From assembly GCA_021203515.1 (NCBI GenBank), contig JAJQAY010000054.1:1-57375 (forward strand): DNA of 57,375 nucleotides. Reading direction: 5' to 3'. This document shows, one piece after another, positions 19,559-27,518 of this stretch. This DNA comes from Bacteroides sp. GTDB lineage: Bacteria > Bacteroidota > Bacteroidia > Bacteroidales > Bacteroidaceae. The stretch's first letter is position 1. The number at the start of each line of letters is the position of its first letter. The position numbers and the translations under genes are program-made. The notes beneath the pieces are model-generated. The model did not search any database. It saw nothing but the letters and a program-made list of their open reading frames with translations, and was not told the DNA's origin.

Positions 19559-20787
19559 TTATCGGACAATAACTTTCAAAGTTTTATTTATTGCAGGAAC
19601 CGGGAACATATTATCCACTTTCATGGTAGATTTATCCTCTTTTTCCGGCATTCCAGTGAACAGTCCTTGTGCATTTCCGGCTCCAGGATGTTGACTAACT
19701 GCCGTTCCATCATCAAAAAGCGCTGTTTTATCAGTAAGGTCGCCTTTGAAATCTGCAGAAATCATGGCATCATTGGCATAGAACCAGTCATTGGAATAGC
19801 CAAACATCGTAGCATGAGCAATATGGTCATTTTCTGCCGCATCAAACTGTACCTCTATTTTCTCGCCCGGTGCTACAGGAGCATTGCCGGCAATATACAC
19901 TTTCCTTACATTAGACATCTTTTCCAATGAAGCCTTCAGTACAGACGCATCACCCATTTGCGCAAGGTTAGCCAGTCCCATTCCCGCATCTTTCTTTCCT
20001 ACTTCATAGATAGGATTGGAGTCTCCTGTATAGACAACAACTATGGCCGGAGAGATACCGGTGATAATACCTGTATTGGCAGAAATTTTTGCACTTAAAA
20101 AAGAGTTGTCACCCATTTGTGCAATAGCCGTAATTTCTGCATTCGACTTTTCACCAGCTTTATAAAAGGCATATCATTTAAGAGTTTTCCGTTGAAAACA
20201 TTGGATACAGCCCACACACCAGGGGAAAAAGGAGTTGCATTCGTACTCCCACCCGAGGTATTAGTGATAGTCAATTTGAATTCAGAGGAACCGGCAGTAT
20301 AACCCAGTTCCAATTTCATCAGTTTCGAAGCATCTACACCGGGAACCATCATAATATTAGCATTCTCTTTTTCATCAGTCATTCCGACTTTTGTCCCATT
20401 ATCCCACAATTTGATTTGTGAAGACACATCTCCTGTCATAGGAGTACCATCATTCTTATACAGTTGGATACCAGGATTTTCCGGTGCAAAGAACCAGTCT
20501 TTAGATGCTCCGTACATGGTAGCAAACATCAGTGCCTGGCCCTTGCCGGCATGGAATGTGAAACTAATACTTTGTCCGGGCAACACCACAGGCGCCATAA
20601 CCTTATCATCTCCCATTCCTACAAATGTTCCACTCTCTACAAAATCTTTAGGTTCCAATACATTTTCAAAAGAAATAGCAGAAGATGTTAATTTCGGCAT
20701 ATCCTTTTCATCATCGCCACATGAAACTAAAGCTGTTGAAACCAATGCAACCATTGTTGCTGCTAATAGATACTTTTTCATATTCAT
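19559..20787 (-). pseudogene. Spondin-domain lipoprotein, one frameshift
   Basis: A lipoprotein signal (MKKYLLAATMVALVSTALVSC) is followed by two similar Spondin_N-like halves. Both contain a FTFHAGKGQALMFATMYG or AENDHIAHATMFGYSNDWF type segment, with NDGTPMTGDVSSQIKLWDNG and GTAVSQHPGAGNAQ loops. The frame breaks near 20165 where a T run lacks one base; reconstruction gives about 410 residues. The protein should be anchored in the outer membrane or facing the periplasm. Its gene lies 33 bp after msrAB and just before the sigma/anti-sigma pair, so it may be part of the same stress unit. The domain's role in bacteria is not established. Confidence 0.75.
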
Positions 20788-20819
20788 TATTTATTAAAAT
20801 GTTGATTATATCATTTTCT

Positions 20820-21880
20820 TTATTTCTTTTCCAGAAGGGGAATATACTCGGCATATCCTTCCTCTTTCATTTTTTCTTTCGGAATAAATCTCAGTGATGC
20901 ACTGTTTATGCAATATCGCAATCCACCTTTATCTGCCGGACCGTCATTGAACACATGTCCCAGATGAGCATTTCCTGTTTTGCTGCGCACTTCAATTCGC
21001 TCCATGCCATATGAGTTATCCATCTTTTTCACAATCAAGCTCTTATCTATAGGCTTTGAAAAGCTGGGCCAGCCACAGCCGGAATCGAATTTATCAGTTG
21101 ATATGAATAGCGGTTCTCCGGTAGTTATATCCACATATATCCCTTCCCGTTTTTCATTCCAATATTCATTCTGAAAAGCTCTTTCCGTTGCACTCTTTTG
21201 GGTTACCGCGTATTGTTCGGCTGTCAGCATAGAATGTAATGTCGCATCATCCGGTTTTCGGAATTTCTTTTGATTAGCTTTCTTAGCCATATCAAACAAC
21301 TCTGGACTGATATGACAGTAGCCGTTCGGATGTTTGCCTAAATAATCCTGATGATAATCTTCGGCAGGATAGAAATTCCTTAACGGCTCAATCTCCACCA
21401 CAATCGGCTTAGAGTATTCTTTAGACAAAACCTCTACTACTTGTTTGATGATAGGCAAGCCGCTTTATCAGTGTAATAAATACCGGTGCGATATTGCACT
21501 CCCCTGTCATTTCCCTGCCGATTGAGCGTGGTCGGATCTATTGTTTTAAAGAAAAGGTCCACCAGCAATTTCAAATCAGCCTGTTGCGGATTATAACCCA
21601 CTTTCACTGTTTCGGCAAACCCCGTATTGCCATCGCAAACCTGTTCGTAAGTAGGTTTTTTCAAGTTTGCTTTCCCATTAGCATAGCCCACTTGCGTGTG
21701 GAGCACATCATTAATCTGCTTCATAAAATGTTCTGTTCCCCAGAAGCATCCGCCTGCAAAATAGATTTCTTTTACGTCATTCATTTTAGTATTTTTAGAG
21801 AGCTGTCCGCTCATTGTTTCCTGTGCAATTGCCAATCCTGCAGATACAAGCAAAGCGATAATTAAAATAATCTTCTTCAT
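20820..21880 (-). pseudogene. msrAB: Secreted MsrA-MsrB methionine sulfoxide reductase fusion
   Basis: ATG 21880 gives a signal peptide (MKKIILIIALLVSAGLAIAQ), so the enzyme acts outside the cytoplasm. The MsrA domain has the catalytic FAGGCFWGTEHFM motif and GNDRGVQYRTGIYYT. A missing base near 21457 shifts the frame; the protein continues with the MsrA end ([19 protein letters not shown]) and the MsrB domain ([21 protein letters not shown], then [11 protein letters not shown] with the catalytic Cys). It repairs S- and R-sulfoxides of methionine in exported proteins. An RclC-like gene lies immediately upstream, which fits damage by hypochlorous acid. Confidence 0.88.
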
Positions 21881-21894
21881 ATTTCTTTCTTTTT

Positions 21895-22359
21895 TTATCT
21901 CAGTAAATAAGGTGAAGGATGAAGGTACATAAAGCCCAATCCTAACATGGGAATATCTTTCAAAATCATAAAATTCGTAGTTAGCACACCATCTACTATA
22001 TTCCACGTACCGGGAGTAGTAAACAAGAAACTGATTGTTATCAGAAACGTTGCAATAAGGAAAAGAGCTGCAAATGGTCTTAATATGTCATATTTCAGAC
22101 TAAAAAGTAGCAGAAGTCCTGTAATAATCTCGATTACTCCAAAAAGATTGGATACCTGTTGCACACTCAACACATCGTATAGCCAGAATAGTAAAAAATG
22201 ATTTTCTACTAAAGGTTTGATACCGGCTGCTTCAGTTGGCGTAAATTTGAAGAATCCAATCCATAGCATAATTAGTACGATACCTACAAGTGATATGTAA
22301 TATCCCAGACGTGCGAGCTGTGGAAACAGGGAAACGATGTAACTGATAATTGATTTCAT
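21895..22359 (-). CDS. DUF417 (YkgB/RclC-like) inner-membrane protein
   Basis: 154 residues with four hydrophobic segments (about 15-37, 55-75, 80-100, 105-125) and the family motif GIVLIMLWIGFFKFTPTEA, then GIKPLVENHFLLFW. In E. coli the homologue RclC is made from the rcl operon, which is induced by reactive chlorine and controlled by the AraC-type RclR. Here the gene lies 15 bp upstream of secreted msrAB and near an AraC regulator gene, which supports a similar role. Its molecular activity is not known. Confidence 0.82.
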   Translation of the reverse strand: MKSIISYIVSLFPQLARLGYYISLVGIVLIMLWIGFFKFTPTEAAGIKPLVENHFLLFWLYDVLSVQQVSNLFGVIEIITGLLLLFSLKYDILRPFAALFLIATFLITISFLFTTPGTWNIVDGVLTTNFMILKDIPMLGLGFMYLHPSPYLLR

Positions 22360-22504
22360 ATTCTTTTCTTATTAGTTTGTTGTTTTACTTCTTTTGATAG
22401 TTTAGTCTGCTCTCCCGCAGAATACTGACACTAACAAGAGGACTTTTTTCCTACTTTTTTAGTTCAACGAATATAACATATTAATTATCAAAGAAATGGC
22501 ACAA

Positions 22505-22539
22505 ACAAAAAAGCGTTTATCTATCACGACAAACGCTTT
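22505..22539 (-). terminator. Intrinsic terminator after the oxidase-fold gene
   Basis: On the minus strand AAAGCGTTT (22539-22531) pairs with AAACGCTTT (22518-22510), followed by a run of T. It separates the 22618-23037 gene from the DUF417/msrAB unit. Confidence 0.8.
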
Positions 22540-22617
22540 CCCACCTATATTTATATCAATAATTATGTTATTTACTCCTCCATTCTATAGATTTCCGCAA
22601 TGGCTGACTACAACAAA

Positions 22618-23037
22618 TTACTCAATGACAAAATTCTCCGATTTAAAGTTGCTATAGTATCGTCCGGTAATAACGGTAAACTTCAGGACACAATAATCGG
22701 GGTCGGTAACTCCCTCTTTGTAATACATCGTATCCCCTTCTTCCCATATCATTTCTTTATGTTCGCTATCAGTCATTACCTCCATTGTCCCTTTCAGCAT
22801 CACTCCCCTGAAGAAACGGCTGTCACAGAAGTAGATACACGAACGATTGTCTTTTAAGAATTGGGACACACGCATAGAAGATGTGTTCGTCGTAAAATAA
22901 AACGTCCGTAAGCCCACTCTTTTTCGGGGTTTCAGCATGGCTTTCATATTAGGGAAGCCTTCCGCATCAATAGAGCCGATAAAGGCCGTCCGCTGTTTAT
23001 CAATCAGTTTTCCAATAGTTGTTTCTACGTCTTTCAT
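22618..23037 (-). CDS. Pyridoxamine 5'-phosphate oxidase-family protein
   Basis: 139 residues with the split-barrel flavin-binding fold: TIGKLIDKQRTAFIGSIDA, FPNMKAMLKPRK, TFYFTTNTSSMRVSQFLKDN and a late MYYKEGVTDPDYCVLKFT. Members bind FMN or F420 or act as general-stress proteins; this one is not PdxH, which is longer and has other motifs. A -7 element lies at 23075-23068 and a terminator follows, so it is probably monocistronic. The position between RclC-like and AraC genes suggests a redox-stress role. Confidence 0.8.
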   Translation of the reverse strand: MKDVETTIGKLIDKQRTAFIGSIDAEGFPNMKAMLKPRKRVGLRTFYFTTNTSSMRVSQFLKDNRSCIYFCDSRFFRGVMLKGTMEVMTDSEHKEMIWEEGDTMYYKEGVTDPDYCVLKFTVITGRYYSNFKSENFVIE

Positions 23038-23067
23038 ATACTTTTAGTTTTTAATTATTATACGATG

Positions 23068-23075
23068 CAAAAGTA
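23068..23075 (-). promoter_or_regulatory. -7 element for the oxidase-fold gene
   Basis: The minus strand reads TACTTTTG, a perfect -7 match, about 30 bases before ATG 23037. No clear -33 TTTG is seen at the right spacing. Confidence 0.55.
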
Positions 23076-23127
23076 GAAGGATACTAGAAAAGCAATGCTA
23101 TAATAATCAATGGAGAAATAGCACTTT

Positions 23128-23989
23128 TCAATGAATTGCACTATTCCGGTACTGCAGAGGAGTGAGATTTGTTTGCTTGCGGAACAGACGTATAAAGTAT
23201 GACGGATTTTCAAAGTTCAATCGGTCGGCTATGTCCGCAACAGAGAGAGTGGTATAGGATAACAGCATTTTAGCTTCCTGAATAATTTTATTCTGAATGT
23301 AGCACTTAGGACTGACTCCGATACTCTTCCGGACAATCTCGTTCAGATAATTGGGAGTAATGCACAACTCGCAGGCATAATACCGGTATCATGATAAATC
23401 TTAAAATCCTTATCAACCAGACTGATAAAGCTATCTATATATCTATTCCGGGGCTTCTCTTCAGCAGCAAGACTGCTTTTGCATATTCCCGATTGAGCAA
23501 CATCAGCATTTCATATAGCAGCGCCCGCAAGAGATGCTTATCTTTCGATTGTTCATTGTTTATCTCAGCGATAATATTCTGAATCAAATCATTGAGCCGT
23601 GGATAGATACCCGCAACATTTATTTTAGCAGAAACTCTGTCCCGACTAAAATATAATAAGTTCTGTATGAAGAAACGGTCGTTAAAGAAAGAGAGCAAGA
23701 ATTCTTCCTCAAATATAAGGGCGTAGCCATGCGGCAGGTCATTCTTATCCCATGCCCGGATTTCCCCCGGTCTGGAGAACAAGACGTCGCCCCGGCAAAG
23801 TGTATAGTGCTCGTCATTTAGCGAGAAACTCCCATTATCACTCGTGATAAAAGTGATATCAAAATAGGACAGCGTGTGCACCGGATGTTTGCCGATGTAC
23901 TGCCTGATGCTGTCCAGTGATACTACATCTATCAAAAGCTCTTCACCGTATTTGTTTTTATAGAACTTATATAGAGGTATAAATTTCAT
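23128..23989 (-). pseudogene. AraC-family regulator, two close frameshifts
   Basis: The N-terminal half is a cupin-like sensor (ITFITSDNGSFSLNDEHYTL, RGDVLFSRPGEIRAW) and the C-terminal half a complete AraC DNA-binding domain (LCITPNYLNEIVRKSIGVSP, KMLLSYTTLSVADIADRLNF, SYFIRLFRKQTNLTPLQYR). Two single-base deficits, in an AA run near 23450 and a GG run near 23393, hide the linker; correcting both joins the halves into about 287 residues. It is the likely local regulator of the oxidase-fold, RclC-like and msrAB genes, analogous to RclR, but it lacks obvious redox cysteine pairs, so the signal is unknown. Confidence 0.8.
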
Positions 23990-24003
23990 ATAAATGCTTT
24001 TTG

Positions 24004-24011
24004 CAAAGATA
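24004..24011 (-). promoter_or_regulatory. -7 element for the AraC gene
   Basis: The minus strand reads TATCTTTG, 14 bases upstream of ATG 23989, implying a leader of only a few bases. No TTTG is seen at the usual distance. Confidence 0.45.
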
Positions 24012-24021
24012 GCGAATTCAA

Positions 24022-25632
24022 TCAGAGAGTTAATTCTTCCCGTGCTTTTTTTAGCTCAATTGTTTTGGTGACGCCAATCTCTTCTACAAATCTTCGGTCG
24101 TGGGATATAACCAACAGCGTTCCCTGATAATCACGGATGACGGATGTCAGAATATCAAGACTCAACAAATCAAGGTTATTGGTAGGTTCATCCAGAATAA
24201 AGAGATCGGGCATATGATTGGAAATCATTAGGCAACAGAGATACAGCCTAATCCTCTCACCTCCACTCAACACCCGGCAAGGCTTATCCCACATCTCTTT
24301 AGGGAACAAAACACGATGCAGCCGTAGCTTTATCTCATGGTCCAAAAGATTACGGCGATTATACTGCTGCGCCAATTCCAGTATTGTCTTTGATGTCTTC
24401 ACCTGTCCGTACTCCTGGTCTAGATAGACAAAGAAAAAATCCGATTTAATTATCTGTCCGACAGTGGGCTGCAAGTCACCTATCAGCAGCCTGAGGAAGG
24501 TTGTCTTGCCACTATCGTTATCCCCTCTGACATGGATACGTTCTCCGCTTCTTATCTCCACCTCAAGAGACTCCTGCCAAAGAAATTCCTTTTCTACATA
24601 TTTGAAATTAATCCCATGAACAGCAACCAGCATTTTCCCGTTATGCAACTGTGCATTGTCAAAATCCAGTTTCAATTCGCATACTACATTTTGTCTCTGG
24701 CGCAAATCATTCAATTTCTGACTATTCTACTCTATTATATCCGCATGTTTATCCCTTAGTTTTGCTCCGGTATTCTCTCCCCTATTTTTCACTCCCTTAC
24801 GCAGGATACGTATCACTTGGTCTTTATTTCTTTCGCCTTGCCGGGAACGCTTTTCTTGTTTCTCACTAACCTCTTTCGCTTTTTACAAGCCAACTTCAAT
24901 GCGGTTTCTTCGGCATTCACTTGCTGGGCTAAGGCTTGTTCCTCTATCTCCTTCTGAGCCTTATAGAAATCATAGTTTCCGCCATATAGCTTTAATCCCT
25001 TCGGAGACAATTCATAGGTCTCCTCCAGCAAGTTCAACAACGTAACATCATGGCTTACAACCATTATAGTAGCCTTACTGCCAACGATGAACTCATAAAG
25101 TTTTTGACGGCTCGTATCGTCTAGATGATTGGTCGGTTCATCAAGCAAGACGACAGCCGGACGATGAATAGATATGCCTGCCAAAAATAATTTAGTTTTC
25201 TCACCACCACTCAATGCGTCGATGGACGTTGTCAATTCGATGTCCGGCAGTCCCCACGCATCGAGCGCGACACGGCAACGGGCCTCTATATCCCAATCAT
25301 CAGCCAGCATGTCATAATGCTCATACTTATCGCTGCCGTTGCAGATGGCGTGCAACGCCTCTATCTTGTCAGATACCCCCCAATACCTGACTGACAGACA
25401 TTCCCGTTAGGCCTATCTGCTGAGGGATATAATAAGGAGTTGATGCATACCAAATGCTGCCGGAAGAAACACTTAATTCTCCGGCTATCATTTTTAAAAG
25501 GGTTGATTTACCCGTTCCGTTATTTCCAATAACAGACACTTTTCTGCCTGTAGCAACAGACAGATTAACACACTAAAACAAGGGTTGCTGATTATAATAG
25601 TGGAAAGATACGCCACTAAGGGTAATACTCAT
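24022..25632 (-). pseudogene. ABC-F ribosome-protection type ATPase, broken
   Basis: Reconstruction gives two ABC domains and no membrane segments, the ABC-F pattern. Domain 1: Walker A GNNGTGKS, signature LSGGEKTKLFLAGI, Walker B VVLLDEPTNHLDD. Domain 2: Walker A GDNDSGKT, signature LSGGERIRLYL, Walker B DLFILDEPTNNLDL. ATG 25632 begins MSITLSGVSFHYYNQQPLF and is followed at once by an in-frame TAG. A six-G run near 25378, a missing base near 24810 and another TAG near 24728 complete the damage. ABC-F proteins bind the ribosome and often protect it from antibiotics. The leader upstream supports an antibiotic-inducible role. Whether the gene works depends on whether these are sequencing errors. 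Confidence 0.8.
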
Positions 25633-25638
25633 AATGTG

Positions 25639-25736
25639 AACAATTAATAGGGGGGCCTTGAAGAAGGCCATTCAACCGATAACTTCTTTATCTCTCGTAT
25701 AGCGTCGGCTTTTAATAAAACCAACTATTAATTGTT
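25639..25736 (-). promoter_or_regulatory. Putative attenuator leader of the ABC-F gene
   Basis: The 12-bp sequences AACAATTAATAG (25736-25725 on the minus strand) and CTATTAATTGTT (25650-25639) are perfect complements. The first overlaps the end of a five-codon leader ORF; the second ends six bases before the ABC-F start codon. Between them lies a hairpin GGCCTT-CTTC-AAGGCC followed by C residues, and a weaker AGCCGA/TCGGTT pairing. A ribosome stalled on the leader peptide would disrupt the long pairing and expose the start region, as in erm and msr leaders. This is inferred from structure. Confidence 0.62.
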
Positions 25737-25745
25737 TATTCTCAT
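25728..25745 (-). CDS. Five-codon leader peptide MRINN
   Basis: ATG AGA ATA AAC AAT TAA reads MRINN-stop, about 17 nt after the predicted transcription start. Its last codons form one strand of the 12-bp helix that covers the ABC-F start region. The length and position match known ribosome-stalling leader peptides of antibiotic-resistance genes. No homologue is known to me, and expression is unproven. Confidence 0.5.
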   Translation of the reverse strand: MRINN

Positions 25746-25768
25746 CGCAGTATTTTTAAATTCGGCTG

Positions 25769-25800
25769 TAAAGATAACTACCCTGCTTCACTTTACCAAA
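25769..25800 (-). promoter_or_regulatory. Promoter of the ABC-F leader
   Basis: On the minus strand TTTG (25800-25797), a 20-base spacer and TATCTTTA (25776-25769) match the consensus in all but one base. It gives a leader of about 130 nt ahead of ATG 25632. Confidence 0.72.
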
Positions 25801-25840
25801 TATTTCGTGTTTTTTCCCTCTCTAAATCCCGCTTTTGAAT

Positions 25841-25936
25841 GAATTCAGGATTCATTGCAGCAATGATTTCTGAATTCATTGCTGCAATGAGTTCAGAACT
25901 TATTGCGGCAATGAGTCCTATACTCATTAAAGCGAC
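25841..25936. repeat. Array of four 24-bp units
   Basis: Units start at 25841, 25865, 25889 and 25913. The first three end ATTGCAGCAAT, ATTGCTGCAAT and ATTGCGGCAAT, each a short palindrome, and carry GAATTC-like or GTTCAGAAC dyads in the middle. The fourth is degenerate. The run is open on the plus strand and would encode an eight-residue repeat, but it has no gene-like context. It lies 120 bp before the lipoprotein gene at 26059 and upstream of the ABC-F promoter on the other strand. Confidence 0.85.
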
Positions 25937-26058
25937 AACACGAGGGGGAATGAATAAATCAAGAAAAAAATACTATTTCCCAATTTATTTTTCTACATTT
26001 GCAGCCATATTCAGGACACGAGCCTGAAGTTCTGGTAAAGTAACACACACTACTTCTA

Positions 26059-27518
26059 ATGAAGAAAGCAATAATCCTTTTAAGCATCCTCGCGATAATA
26101 GCGGGAGCTTGCAGCAATAAGACAAAACAAAGTAAAGAGGTCGCCACTACCCCCTTCCACCTCCCCAATATGGCGGCGTCTATACATTCGGCGACACCGC
26201 ACGGCATGAGAGAGCTTATGGCGAAGCCTACATTTATCCGGAAAATGACAGCACACTGCTATTCTATATTTTCAGTTGCAACGGTGCACCGGCTTATAAC
26301 AGCGGTTCTATCGACGGCCGCATCACCGTGCACAACGGAGAAGCCACTTACCGGAAACGATTAGAGTATGCGGAAACCGACTGTACACTGCTTTTCAAAT
26401 TCAAAGGTGACACACTGACCGTTGTCGAAGCGGAGAATGATTGTCAATGTGGCTTCGGGCACAATGTCTATCTAGACGACACCTTCCTGCGGGCCACTTC
26501 GGAGATACCCCTACACTATACCACCATTTCAAACGATAAGGTCTATTTCAGCCAATGGAAAGAAGACGAACAATCCGACGAGCGTTCCTACCCGAAAATC
26601 AACAGCCGTTTCACCGATTACTTTCCCGATTTAACCTTGGGGCAGGAACATGAGCGCGGCCAACTCATTCCTTCGGAGATTGCAGAAGAGTTCCTGACCG
26701 ACCTGCTTAACACCGAAAATGAAGCAAACCAGAAATTCTATGCTGTCGGGAAAATCACAGGTTACAGAGGAATGGATTTATTCATCTATGACATCGAAGA
26801 GGAACTGAAAGATGAAGATACTTACGACAATCACATGGACGGCCTCCGCTATGTATTGTTTTATCAGCAAGACGGTTCTCCCTGCCTGACGTTTGACAGT
26901 GAATATGAAGACCAGGGCTTAATCCGGGCAACATACTGCCTGGCTTCCCACTATTACGGCGAAGGCGGCGAAGCAAGCTTTCGAAGCTATTTCGACACAG
27001 ATACAACACTCATTTCCCACCGTCATATCTCAGAATCTGAAAGTGCCACGGGATTTCAGACGCCACGGGTTAGCGATGAAGAGTTCCGTTGGAACATTAC
27101 GCTATCAGATACAGAAGGTTTAAAAAGAGAAGTTCTGGAAATTACCAAACTGGAATTTTCATCTCCGTTCTACGACCGCAATTACCTTCTACAGCAGGAC
27201 TGGAACACAGTAGAAGACAAAGGCTTCAACGGAAGGTATCCCACCAAAACCAACAAATGGTGGCTAGATATTGACGAGTACCGGAGAGCAGACATCTCTT
27301 TCTATATTGAAAGAATTGACGGAGAACTGTTTCCTATCTTTGAAACGACTGGTGATGATAGAGTAGTCATAGACCGCTACATTGTAGGAAAACCTCATGA
27401 TACTCCAAACACCGATACCAACTATGACACACCGGAAACATTAAAATGTCCCGTCATTATCAAAACATCCGATGGCGACTTGAAGTTTCTGCCCGGGCAG
27501 AGGGTGCTATCAGAATGA
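26059..27518 (+). pseudogene. Uncharacterised Bacteroides lipoprotein, one frameshift
   Basis: The N-terminus is a lipoprotein signal (MKKAIILLSILAIIAGACSN). Near 26169 one T is missing; the next frame reads GGVYTFGDTARHERAYGEAY, then IYPENDSTLLFYIFSC, and joins the long open frame to 27518. Reconstruction gives about 486 residues. The body is acidic and rich in Asp, Glu, Tyr and Thr, without repeats or membrane segments after the signal. I do not recognise a family. It is convergent with the DUF5686 gene and overlaps its 3' end by nine bases. Confidence 0.6.

Noticed and set aside
26059..27518. The lipoprotein as part of the ABC-F or DUF5686 operon
   Set aside because: It is on the opposite strand to both neighbours.
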